DNA of 64,000 nucleotides from Globodera rostochiensis (lineage: Eukaryota; Nematoda; Chromadorea; Rhabditida; Heteroderidae): the NCBI GenBank assembly GCA_018350325.1, contig JAEVLN010000007.1:1331109-1395108 (forward strand). The letters run 5' to 3'. Below are positions 23,833 through 34,405 of the stretch, in pieces. The translations under genes were made by a program, and so were the position numbers. Each line of letters starts with the position of its first letter. Position 1 is the first letter of the stretch. Below the pieces are notes generated by a model that was not told where the DNA came from, did not search any database, and saw only the letters and a program-made list of their open reading frames with translations.

Positions 23833-24091
23833 CAGGCGTGGGCACGAATACGAATTTTCGTATCCGTCCGTCTTCAAACTCTCATATCCGTTATCCGTCC
23901 GTATCCGTGACCTTCCAAAATCCCATATCCGGATATCCGCGGATATACAGCGGATATATCCGGATAAATGTGTTTTTCATATCCGTCATCCGTCCGTATT
24001 CGTGGCGATCCAAAAAACGATATCCGTTATCCGTCCGTATCCGGATATATTCGCGGATATCCGCATATCCGGATATCCGTGCCCACGCCTG
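23833..24091. mobile_element. hAT-type MITE with CAGGCGTGGGCACG ends
   Basis: The terminal inverted repeats CAGGCGTGGGCACG and CGTGCCCACGCCTG match perfectly. The flanking 8 bp are CTTGAGAC (left) and CTTGAGGC (right), 7 of 8 identical. The matching uninterrupted sequence (GGCTTGAGACCGTC) exists in the 3' flank of copy F near 53357. The interior consists of degenerate ATCCGGATATCCG repeats. No hairpin module is present. Confidence 0.85.
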
Positions 24092-25345
24092 CTTGAGGCC
24101 GTCCAAGGGTATGCGTTTTTGGTTTAAATGTTTAACCATGCTTTTATTTTGGGATTTCTTTTGAAATTTCGGTGTTTGTTTTGTTTCGTAATCCCGATCC
24201 CGATCCAGGTTTTTAAAAGTTCGTAATCCCGATCCCAGTTCAACATACTGATCCCGATTCCGGTTTTTAAAAGTTCGTAATCCCGATCCCGGTTTTTAAA
24301 AGTTCGTAATACCAATCCCGGTTCATCATGCTGATCCCGATCCCGCTTTCACGATCCCGTTTAATCCCGATTCCGGTTTTTACAAAAATCCCAATCCCGG
24401 CCAACTCTAGTTTCGGGTAACCCACCCCATCTCTGGTATATAGGGTATTTGGCAAAACATCCTCTCTAATCAACATTTAAAAATAAATAAATGCTATTTT
24501 TGTGCTTTTCTCTCCCGCATATGAACTAGCAGCAAAAAAAGGATAACCGCCGGGATTTTTTCGTATAACCGCTGGGATTTTCTCGGAATAACCGCCGGGA
24601 TTTTTTCGGGATAACCGCCGGGATTTTTTCGTATAACCGCTGGGATTTTCTCGGAATAACCGCCGGGATTTTTTCGGGATAACCGCCGGGATTTTCTCGG
24701 AATAACCGCCGGGCTTTTTTCGGGATAACCGCTGTATGATATGAAGTAAATTTCAAAATTCAAACAGTATAAAATTTTTTCCGGCTCTTTGATCCCACCG
24801 CCACTTAACCCAAGCCTACCGTGTCAAAAAAAAAACGGAACACGGAATTACGGAACGGACGACATCCCTGATCCCATTTCCCCACACGGGGCTCCTCTCT
24901 ATTCATTTTCAAATGTTAAATTTTTTCAAACTCCTGACTATGATTGGGCAAGAACGGATCTCCGGGATCGTAATTGCTCGTAAAAGTGAAGATCGACGTT
25001 TCTTTATCGACGTTTTCGCGTTGGCGTCTATCACAACGATTTCCTGTGTCTACCCTCTTTTCCCTTTCTCTGCAATTCCATTGCACTCCACGGGTAGGGG
25101 ATAGCAAATTCAATGTCATTAAAATCAAATAGAACATAGAACGGATAAAGCGATAACTCATAATTTGTAAATTCGGAAAAATCTCGATCCCAGAATGTCG
25201 GATTCTAATAGGAATAGCTCAAAATTGCTTCAACAATCAATCAATAAAGTAAAAAGTGAAATATTTCCATTGCTAATATTTCAAAATTGAACCGAATTGA
25301 TTGAATGGAGGAGTGCTGAAAAATCCGCCACTTGGGCATTTAGCT
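24092..25345. repeat. Repeat arrays and start of 5' flank of copy D
   Basis: 24185-24410 is an array of GATCCCGGTTTTTAAAAGTTCGTAATCC units ending in CCGGCCAACTCTA, an end also seen reversed at 33773. 24540-24730 is about eight copies of the ATAACCGCCGGGATTTT unit. 24850-25310 is shared with the flanks of C and E (CATTTCCCCACACGGGGCTC, CACTCCACGGGTAGGGGATA). No gene is seen. Confidence 0.6.
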
Positions 25346-26263
25346 CAGGGCTGTGTCGAAATTTCGATTTTCGAATTTCGATTTTCGACGTTTTTTTCCT
25401 TTCGATTTTCGATTTCGACAAAAATGGGCTGTTTTTCGAAAATAATTTCGAAAGTCGGAGGTCCATGTTTTTAAATTTTTGGCAAGGATGGGCAGTGGTC
25501 TTGCCAACTTTTTGACAAACTTCCAATCTTTTTTACATGCGTCCAACAGGTAAATTTATAGCTCAGTGGTTTGTCTTTACGATTTTGTCTTTTGGGTTCG
25601 AACCCGCTACAGTGCGATCACTTTTTTAACCTTTCTTCGGCCTTCACATTCTATCCCCCATTAACGGAACATTTTTAATGATTTTCAATTATTTTTAAAT
25701 TAAAATACTTACAAAAAAAGACCGCCGTACATTCTCCACTCTTATGTAAAAATGTTTTCCCCGAAATTACGAAGAAAAAAGCTCAATTTTGCGAAAATTT
25801 TGGTGAAATTGCTTAACAAAACCCCCAAATTTCTCCCATCGGCGCCTATCGGCACCGACGGGCCGCCACTGAAAGCATAAAGTCGACCAATTCATTGTGG
25901 TTTTTGGATCATTTTTCTTAACAAATTGAGTCAAAAAATCAAAATTTTCTCGGCGGCGCCTATCGGCACCGCCGACACCCCACCCTCATAAAAGCTTAAA
26001 ATGGGCATATGAAGGCCTCTGAAATAAAAAATGCATCCTTCAAAAATTTAAAAATGAACAAGTGAATATTTCAAAAAATATTTATTAAATAAATTATTTA
26101 AAAAAAATTTTTTCTAATCACATAAAAAAAATTTTCGATTTTGTTTCGATTTTCGATTTTCGAATTTCGATTTTCGACGTTTTTTTCCTTTCGATTTTCG
26201 ATTTCGAACTTTTCAGTTTCGATTTTCGATTTCGACTTTTTTTTTACTTTCGACACAGCCCTG
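25346..26263. mobile_element. hAT-type MITE, CAGGGCTGTGTCGAAA ends, perfect 8-bp TSD
   Basis: The inverted ends CAGGGCTGTGTCGAAA and TTTCG.ACACAGCCCTG are followed inward by long inverted arrays of TCGATTTTCGA. The 8-bp duplication ATTTAGCT flanks it at 25338-25345 and 26264-26271. Inside are one clear and one degenerate copy of the GC-hairpin module (about 25848 and 25952) and a short segment with A-box- and B-box-like tRNA motifs (25559-25605). No transposase is present. Confidence 0.85.
25555..25616 (+). other. Degenerate tRNA-like/SINE-like segment inside a MITE
   Basis: TAGCTCAGTGG (A-box-like, 25559-25569) and GGGTTCGAACCC (B-box, 25594-25605) lie 25 bases apart, with a T-run at 25622. 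The acceptor stem does not pair, so it is a relic or Pol III-promoter fragment rather than a working tRNA. Confidence 0.4.
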
Positions 26264-26271
26264 ATTTAGCT

Positions 26272-26996
26272 CAGGGCTCTGATCTCAAAATTTTTAAAAT
26301 CCGCATCGAAGCATTAAAAAATCCTCATTTGATATCAAAAATCCGCAAATTCGGCATTTCTCAATTAAAACAAAAAATTAAGTTAACTTCGCTTCATTCG
26401 TTATATTTCTGGGTTCAAACAATCGATTTGAGCAACTTCCTGTCACAAATGAACATTTTTAGCGATTTTACATCATTTTTTTGCGCGCGATTTTTCAAAG
26501 TGGTCGGCGGTGCCGATAGGCGCCGCCGAGAAAGTTTTGGAATTTTTGACTCAATTTGATAACGATTTTCAACCAAAATTGGAAGGAATGTGATGCTTTT
26601 TTACATTAAAAAACTCCCAAACTTTGAAAACCCACAAAAAAACCTCATTTGGAAAATTTAGCCTCATTGACCTTCCAAAAAACCACAAAATGAGGCTCAA
26701 ACCTCAGATTTGGGAGCCCTGGTTAAGAGATTTGCAACTTAAAATTTAAAAACAGTCATTTTTTGAAACTTTTTATTAATGAAAAAGGTCCGGGAAAATC
26801 TTTTTTTGAAGATTTAACAATTTTTGATAAGAGAAAAAAGTTTTTTTTGTTGTCAATTTTCCCGAAAACCACAAAAAGTCCACAAGGATCTCAAATGACA
26901 CAAAAATCCGCAAATCCGCATTTCAACAAAAAATCCTCATTGGCCTTCCCAAAAGCCACAGAAAAATGATAAAAATCCGCAGATATCCGAGCCCTG
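26272..26996. mobile_element. Second hAT-type MITE sharing the same TSD
   Basis: It starts CAGGGCTCTGATCTCAAA and ends ATATCCGAGCCCTG. It is flanked by ATTTAGCT at 26264-26271 (shared with the element on its left) and 26997-27004. It contains a GC-hairpin module at 26505-26580 and AAAATCCGCATCGAAGC-like subterminal repeats. Sequences of the same family are at 10118-11100 and 20396-20640. Confidence 0.8.
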
Positions 26997-27594
26997 ATTT
27001 AGCTTAATCCTAAACATATTATTAAATTTTCAATATTGAAAAAGTATATAAATATAAATAAATCTGCATAATTAAGAAGTAAATAAATACGTCAGCTAAA
27101 TAAATATCCATTACTTCCGTGTTTGTTTGTGAAAACTGGATAATTCTGTTGATGTAAAGCCAAATTTATTATTTCCCAATCTTTCTAAATTAAACTGAGT
27201 GATCTGTTTAGGGTAAAAATATTCCAATTTAAGGGCTGAATTGAAGATTTTTTTTTTACATATTTTTTCGATAATTTAAGCTTTAAGGTAAATTGTAGTA
27301 AGATTATTTTTCGATTAATTCAAAATCCAATTTTTTGCGCGCATCTTAATTAAAAGATGTTTGAAAATTATATTCCAAACATAATTATTTTCCAATTTTT
27401 CTGCAATATTTAAAAATAAAAGTTAGAATTCCTATAAAAAAATGTGCAAAGTATATTTAATAAATACCTTTTTAAATGAATCAGTGTATAAAAAATACCT
27501 TTTAAACAAGTTTTAGACATTAAAAATTGTATTTAAAGCAATTTGACATTTTGATTTTTTTAAAAAAGAATACTTTTTATTTTATTTGCTTTTG
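26997..27594 (+). repeat. Remaining 5' flank of copy D
   Basis: It contains TTCCCAATCTTTCTAAATTA and ATATTCCAATTTAAGGGCTG (about 27173-27240), as upstream of the other family members, followed by AT-rich sequence to the start codon of copy D. Confidence 0.55.
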
Positions 27595-30012
27595 ATGAAC
27601 AACTTGTGCTTTTTTTATTCGGCCAAAATGGTCATTCTCTTCATTCTGATGATTTCATCAGCCACTTTGGAAGCCCAGGTAATTATGGAAAACATTAAAT
27701 GACTTTAATTTTATTTAAGCAAAACGACAAATTCTTCGATCTGATGACGACGATTGGAGAATATTTTCGCGGAGAATTCAATGAGACTGAGAAAGCGTTA
27801 GAACTCGACTTGAATGGCGCCAATTCATTTTTGGAAGGATTGCACTCATTTGCAACTCATAAAATAGTCAGAAAAAATGAAAATGGCGAATTTGAGTGTA
27901 AAAAGTACAAAAAACCTGATTTTATAATGGCAATCAAAACGATTTTGAGTGAAAAATCGGATAAAAATGTGCGAAATTTTCTAAAAGCATTTCTTGAGAA
28001 ACCTTCGCTCAATGAAGTGCACATTGGCAAAAAATTGTATAAAAAAGTGCAAAATTTCTTAAAAGCAATTATTGTGCCAAAACAAGCTAATCAATTACCA
28101 TCGGAAAGTGCCGACTCTGAGAAATTATCGGTCGCAGAATTATTCCAAATCAAAACGCTTTTGTTCGAAACATCGTTTAAAAAGGTGGAAGATTTGCGCA
28201 AAGAACTTACTGAATTTTCAGAGGAACATTTATTTAATTTATTATTTTCTCTTGCGGCAAGACTGGAGGCGATCGTACACGGAAAAAATATTGACGGAAC
28301 TCTTAAAGAAAAAAAAGAAAATTCAAAGGATAAAATTCAAACATTTCTTGCCGTGCCGAAATGCTTTCCAGAAAGGGAAACAAAGTAATTTCAGAATTTT
28401 AATAAAATATTTTTGGTATTTTTAATTCAATTTACCTTTTTTAGCATTTTTGATTATTGGATTGAAATAATTGAGATCAAAACAAAAAATAGTCAAGAAC
28501 CCATTTTTGGAGTTGCATTATACAAAGAAAAATACGACAAATGGGATTACAGCAAAGAAGAAGCTGTTGAATTCTCTCGAAGTAAAATAGTTTGATTTCT
28601 TTCTAATAAAAAACATAAATTGTTTCAACAAATAAAAATTAAATGTTTAGAAAATTACAAAATTCTGAAGCATTTAAATGACCAAAAATTCTCAATTTAC
28701 GAGACAACAAATCTTCTAAGAGCAACATTTAATCAGGCATACGCACCATTTAATCATGGAGACAAAGCAACTAATCGTGCATACGCAACACACTTACGGA
28801 CACAAAAAAATATTTCGAGAGGGAAAATATCGAAAATTTTCGTGAATTTGTTAAATCAAATAAATTCGGTATTTTTCTTTAATTGGAAAAGAAATGAATA
28901 TTGGGACAAAAACTATAAATGTGCATATGCAATAATTTTCCAAAATATTTCGGAAAATCTCATGAAAATGATTAGTGATAAAGGGATTGACCCAGAAATG
29001 CACTTGGATTCGGAAGACAAAAAAATACAAGAATTTGTCCAAAATGATGTTGAGAAAAGCTGCAAAAAAAAATTGCAAGTTTCTGTTATTTGACTAATTT
29101 AAGCAAAATTTATGAATTTATATTTTAGTGAAAATGATGAAGCGAAAATTATATTTTTAAATAATGTGCGCTATGACTTGGCAATAAATTTCGTGTACAA
29201 CCAACGTAAGGGTAAGTGTAAATAATGCCCGAAACACAAAAATTAAACAATTTTAAGATATTTATGACAGAGCTGAAGATTTGTTGTTTAATTGGATCTA
29301 CGATTTGTGGGAGAAGCTTTCGGAAGAGTCATATTTGAAAGAGAATGCATCGCAAATGTTGCGTAAAATTGAACATTTTACATCGGAGAAAACAAACCGA
29401 AAGGCAATTAGCATAATTGAGGCATTAATAGGGAAAGAGTTTAATTTGCTGTCATTGTTTGATCAAATAAAAACACTTGTGGAAGTGACAATTCCAAAAG
29501 AAAAGGCTAATTTGAAGAAGGCAAAAAAAGAGATAAATACGAAACAATTGGAAAATGAAATTGAATTTTTGAAAAACAATCCCAAAAGCATTGCTGAAGA
29601 AAAGTACCAAAAAGCTGTTGCAATAATCTGCACAATTAAACAACATGGCGAAAAAGTTAAAATGCTGGTATCCAAAATCAAAACTATCGAAAATAAAAAA
29701 AAACTGATCAAATTATCGTCAACAATTCGTAAAAATGCAATGGAATATATTGGGCCTGAATTGTGGAAACAAACAAAGGAATTTTGCAAAATTGAGCAAA
29801 TTGAAATGGAAGAAATCGTTTCCGAAGAAGAATTATTGGAAGATATTCAATTTGAATTTGACGAAATATGGAAAAGCTCTAAGGGGGTTTGGGGAGGAAT
29901 TGAAGAATATTATTTGAGCATACCGTTCATGCAACTCACAGAACAGGCACGACCTTTGGCAAAAAAATTTGAAAAAATGCTTGAAAATCTGAAGGAACTT
30001 TATGGCAAATAA
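27595..30012 (+). CDS. Secreted coiled-coil family protein, copy D (intact, longest)
   Basis: Exons 27595-27678, 27720-28384, 28445-28581, 28651-29074, 29129-29211 and 29258-30012 join in phase to give 715 residues. A 28-residue signal peptide (Met-Asn-Asn-Leu-Cys start) is followed by the conserved exon 2 blocks. Exon 2 here has the long variable segment (His-Ile-Gly-Lys-Lys-Leu-Tyr, Pro-Ser-Glu-Ser-Ala-Asp) shared with pseudogene B. Exon 4 has about 20 extra residues (Phe-Asn-His-Gly-Asp-Lys region) compared with A and E. Intron 4 again uses TT|GCAAGT. Exon 6 is a Lys/Glu-rich probable coiled coil. Function is unknown; probably exported from the cell. Confidence 0.8.
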
Positions 30013-30579
30013 ATGGATAAATCGAATGTTAGCGGGGATATTATTATTTTTGATAATTATATTTTTTTTTGTATTTATTATTTTTAATTCAAAGGCTGTT
30101 CATGTGGACAGTGTGGGATGATGAATTATAACAGTGAATGTTATGGATGCATGTCCGGCATGGGAGGCTGTTACCAGTGTTTTCCTGTTCCAAGGATCAA
30201 AGTGTTTAATCACTTCCTAGTGATGCTCGAGACCTAAATTTACCGAGACTTGACCCCGAGACTCGAGATTGACCCCCAAAAACGAGACTTTTACGAAAAT
30301 ATTTTAAGTTAGGTTTGTAGGATTGCTCCCCGACCCCCAGGAAGCCGGGGATGTCGGGGTTGATGAGAGGGGCCGGGGAATTTTTTTTGAAGATTTTGAT
30401 GGAATTAATAAAAAGTGGTCTTGATTTTTAAAAATTACAAAACAAAAGGGTCCCCTATGATTTTTTTTCTTAAATTTAATGAAACAAATAAAAATTTTTT
30501 GCCTTAAAAAATATTAAAACTTTAAAATTGTTTCCTTTACCATCGAAGAGTTCATAAAAAGAGGGAAAAAATCATTTAC

Positions 30580-30737
30580 CAGTCGTGGATTCGAACCCAC
30601 AGCCCTAGGCATCACGCATCACTCAACATTACATCACACGAGGGAAAAAAAATAATAAAAAAGATTTTCCCGAGGAAAAGTTTAACCATCGACAAAACTG
30701 CATCACGTCACTCAGTTTAACCACTGCGCCACGTGAG
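30580..30737 (-). repeat. tRNA-derived SINE-like unit
   Basis: On the minus strand, an A-box-like GTGGCGCAGTGGTTAA (30733-30718) and a perfect B-box GGTTCGAATCC (30597-30587) are present. They are about 120 bases apart, too far for a simple tRNA. The spacer contains partly duplicated GTGATGC segments, suggesting a dimeric or inserted tRNA-derived element. Confidence 0.45.
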
Positions 30738-30884
30738 ATCATAATGAATCGTTGGAAAATTTCAAAATTTACTCAATCAAGTTCAATTCTTCAATTTTTA
30801 CCCTGTTCTAGCTTAGCCTGTTCTATTCCTGTTCCAAGGATTTTGAATCTGTTCCTGTTCCTGTGCTGTTCTGAAATCTTGGAA

Positions 30885-31010
30885 CAGAACTGGAACAGAA
30901 CAGGAACAGAACAGGAACAGAACAGGAACAGAACAGGAACAGAACTGGAACAGAACAGGAACAGAACATGAACAGAACAGGAACAGAACAGGAACAGAAC
31001 AGGAAGACAG
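30885..31010. repeat. 11-bp minisatellite GGAACAGAACA
   Basis: About eleven tandem copies of the 11-bp unit with a few substitutions, in non-coding DNA. Confidence 0.9.
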
Positions 31011-31499
31011 TTTTTATTAATTTTTGTTAAAGGGTGAAATCAAAAAAAGCATATGGACAAGATAGTCGTCCATTAAAATAATAAAATACTAAAATTCAAT
31101 CGGTTTAACAAAAGCCCAGATAGTTGTTTCATCAAAATTATAAAATAAAAAATTCAATCAATCGATCAAAGGTCCAGATAATCGTCCAGTAAAGTTCCTT
31201 TATATTCATTCGCATACGCTTGAATACCGATTAATTTCAGAAGAATCTGAATATTTTTTTTATTAACAAAATTTAATAGAAATGAACCCCAAACACTTAT
31301 GGGGTCATACAGTCACGTATGAACTGTGGCAAAGCGTCGATTGTTTTAAAGGAGTAAATAAACAAAATTTCAAAATAAAAACTCCCCTTTTTTTTGCAAA
31401 GCTATTGCTGTGTTAGGACAAAAAGAAACGTTGAATTCGGTAATATGCAATTGGTCACCCATTCCAAACAGTTGGCAAACTAAATTATTTTTCTTCAAA

Positions 31500-32520
31500 A
31501 ATTTTTATTTTGCAAAAATATTACCCTCAAAGTACTTGGGGTTGTTACGGAGTTCCGTCACCAGAGATTCGCTTTTCTCATTCCCAAGAAACGCGTCGAG
31601 GCAGCCCTCGACAGATGATTTGTTACAGAAATTAGCAATGAATTTTGTCGCGTCAGTATCTTCGGACAGGGTCCATGATTGGGCACCCCTAAACCCTAAA
31701 ATCCATAAATCAGCGACCCTCGATAACCCCAGAATACTTCTCAGAATTGTTTAAACCCCTCTTAAACCCTTTTGTATACCAAATACTTACTGGGATCCGG
31801 CGTTTTTTGTTCCAATTTTTTGCTTGGCGTCGTTTCGCCTTTGCAGTGTTGCAGCTGCAGCCTTTCTGGTGCGCTCGTGAGATGCTTGCGGTTGTTGTTG
31901 CCGGTTGAAGAATACCTTCATCCTGTTGTTGTTGCTGATCACCATTGTCTGCCTCATCGACGGGCATTTCTTCTTCACCACTTATTAGTGATGCTGTTGT
32001 TGACGGGGTTGGAGCAACCGCGGTGGGTGATTGCGGAGGGCAATGTGTATCCGTAGCAGAAGCAGCAGCAGCAGCAGCGGTAATTGTTTGTGACGGATCC
32101 GTAGCAACCGCAGCAGCAGCAGCGGTTATTGATTGTGGAGGCGGAGAACTTGCAGCAAAAACGTTGGGTGATTGCGGAGGTAGCTTGAATGTATGGGTGT
32201 TGGCGGTGTCGTGTGTTTGCTAAAAGAAGGTTCTAAATACTGCTCACTTAGAGGTTAATAAAGCCAAAAATTAAAAGTTTTTTGAATTTACACAAAATTT
32301 CTACCCATTCGCTGTGTTCTTCTGTGCCTCAATCCTATTCGAACGACGTGGCTGCCATTTATTAACTTGCTAAACGAAACAAATAACAAATATTTTATTA
32401 TTATTATTATCATTAATTCAAAAATTTTAAAGTTAAAACCAACGTTTGGTCGTCCACTCATGATGGATGCTGTGAGGAGATGATCGAGCGTTTTCTGTAG
32501 TGGGCCAAATAAAACACTTC
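31500..32520 (-). CDS. Possible minus-strand gene, Ala/Gln-rich exon with good splice sites
   Basis: A 143-codon exon (32219-31791) lies between an acceptor TTCTTTTAG and a donor CCA|GTAAGTA and has no stop. It is Ala/Thr/Pro-rich, then contains Met-Pro-Val-Asp-Glu and a Gln run, and ends in a basic Lys/Arg-rich stretch. A smaller candidate exon upstream (about 32374-32310, TTTAG...GG|GTAGAA) encodes Pro-Arg-Arg-Ser-Asn-Arg-Ile. Downstream, 31700-31520 has protein-like sequence (Asn-Phe-Cys-Asn-Lys, Glu-Gly-Cys-Leu-Asp-Ala-Phe) whose splice phase I could not reconcile. The start and end are unknown and no family is recognised. It could be a nuclear basic protein or a decayed gene. Confidence 0.35.
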
Positions 32521-32667
32521 AGACAATGTTTTTTCTGAAAAAACATTTTTAATGAAAAGTGGACAAAAAAATGATGAATAAAAAAGGGCGGATCTGGTTT
32601 TATAATAAAAAGGATTAAGTAAGGAATCGATTTTGGGAGAGATTTAAGCAGATTTTGGTATTGAGCT

Positions 32668-33443
32668 TCAAAATTTGGAAAATGGAATAAAAACATATTG
32701 ACGCGCAAAAAAATCACATCGATTAATGGAGGCAGGGGGGTGAATTTTATTCAAGTAATTCTTTTTCTTTAATTTGGTGGGGTAAGGACCGGCGAGAAGG
32801 GTCGGGATTTTGGGGTGGGATTTGGGGTGATAATGGGGGGAGGGTCGGGAAGTTGGAGCGGTGGTGGGAAAGGTATTCGGAGGCCGGATTTGGGGCGGGC
32901 GGTGGGGAAGGGATTCGGGGCGGATTTTGGGCGGGATTCGTCGTGTAACACTTCTTGCATTCTGGATTTCCAGAATAACAAATTCTGATTCATACTGTCT
33001 TTCCGGAAAACCTAATTCTGGTCCTTTCTGGTCCATACAGGCTTTCCGGAACACCAAATACTGGTGCATTCTGGATTTCCAGAACATCAAATAACAAATT
33101 CTGATTCATACTGTCTTTCCGGAAAACCTATTTCTGGTCCAGCTGGATTTACGGAAAGCCAAATGCTGGCCCTTTCTGGTCCATATTGGCTTCCGGAAAG
33201 CCAATTTTTGTCCAACTGACTTTCCGGAATACGCTCCCACGCCAATTGGACAGCGCTGCGCACCCGCTGCAAATGAACAGCAACTGCGCAAGCGTCAGCG
33301 AGGCGCGCACCACAGTGGGCAACAGCGTAGCCATTTGCCCAATATCTCTGCCCCTTCCTTCCATTCAATTTTCTCTCTTTTATTTGAAAAGTCTCTTCAC
33401 TTTGAACACTATTTCTTTCATCCTTGTGCCTATCCTTCTTCAC
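32668..33443 (-). other. Imperfect TTCTGG...TTTCCGGAA repeats, possibly an old repeat-protein gene
   Basis: Positions 32945-33230 consist of imperfect direct repeats whose minus-strand reading gives recurring Gly-Phe-Pro-Glu-Arg-Gln-Tyr-Glu-Ser and Met-Asp-Gln-Lys-Gly-Pro units. A hydrophobic signal-like stretch (Leu-Ala-Gln-Leu-Leu-Phe-Ile-Cys) is encoded around 33320-33250, and a Pro-rich stretch around 32900-32780. Stops and frame changes interrupt any single reading. I regard a functional gene as unproven. Confidence 0.25.
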
Positions 33444-34405
33444 TTCTTAACCTTTGGCGCAATGTCTTCGCCAATTTCAACAGTAGAACCGAACCGAAGC
33501 TTTCGGTTAACCGAAACCGATAACCAACCAAACCGAAAATCGAACCGAAAAAATGTCGGTTTTCGGTCTCGGTTCGGTTCGGTTTGAAACCGACAGCCTT
33601 CCCAAACAAAAAAGCAAGCTTTGACAAACAAAGATTTTCTGCAATAAAAAGTGATTAAAAAATTAAATTAATGATCAAATCGTTTGAATTTCTGCAATAA
33701 AAATTGATTAATTATAAAAAAAAAATTAAATTAATGATCAAATCGTTTGAATTTTCTTAATCTCGGGTTCGGGTAGAGTTGGCCGGGATTGGGATCCCGG
33801 TCGGGATCGGTCGGCAAATAGTATAAAAAAGTTTTTCCCGACTCTTTTGGTCCAACCGCCACTAAAACCAAGCCAATTGTAGAGGTCAGGTCGTTTGAAC
33901 TCACCGCTACCAATCCCAAACTTATTGGATCGCCTTACACACCAAGATTATAATGATCACGCCTCCTCCCTCTTTATGTCGATTTAACTGGATCCCTTTC
34001 AGGGATGTCGTCCGTGACAAAAAAAAATACGGAACGCGGAATACGGAATGGATGTTATCCCTGATCCCATTTCCCCCACAGGGCTCCTCTCTATTCATTT
34101 GCAAATGTTAAATTTTTTTAAACTCCTGACTATGATTGGGCAAGACGGATCTCCGGGATCGATTTGCTCCTAAAAGTAGAGATCGACGTTTTTTGCGTTG
34201 ACATTGCACTCCACGGGTAGGGGATAGCAAATTCAATGTCATTAAAATCAAATAGAACATAGAAACGGATAAAGCGATAACTCTTTGGAAATTCGGAAAA
34301 ATCTCAATCCCAGAATGTCGGCCTTCTAATAGAAATAGCTCAAAATTGCTTCAACAATCAATCAATAAAGTAAAAATTGTAAAATATTTCCATTGCTAAT
34401 ATTTC
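33444..34405. repeat. Repeats and 5' flank of copy E
   Basis: 33480-33600 has ACCGAA/TTCGGT repeats nearly matching 17435-17560. 33630-33760 has TGATCAAATCG/CTGCAATAAAA repeats. 33773-33810 is the TAGAGTTGGCCGGGATTGGG end of a MITE family. 34010-34405 is the shared family flank (CACTCCACGGGTAGGGGATA). No gene is seen. Confidence 0.55.

Larger units (their letters stand above)
30013..31409. repeat. Intergenic repeats after copy D
   Basis: 30095-30185 (TGTTCATGTGGACAGTGTGG...) is a sequence also seen near 51100 and 54655, and represents an empty MITE target. 30205-30300 has CGAGAC/CTCGAG-type repeats. 30580-30737 is a SINE-like unit. 30885-31010 is an 11-bp GGAACAGAACA minisatellite. The rest is AT-rich. 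Confidence 0.55.

Noticed and set aside
24494..24763. Pro/Lys/Arg-rich minus-strand frames around 24494-24763
   Set aside because: They are translations of the CCGGGATTTT minisatellite with no exon signals.
25891..26000. Helitron 3' end (GC hairpin near the element end)
   Set aside because: The hairpins are not followed by a CTRR end and lie well inside elements with 8-bp duplications.
30885..31010. Asn-Arg-Thr repeat protein read from the GGAACAGAACA array
   Set aside because: The array is 11 bp per unit, so frames rotate. No start, splice or flanking coding sequence supports it.
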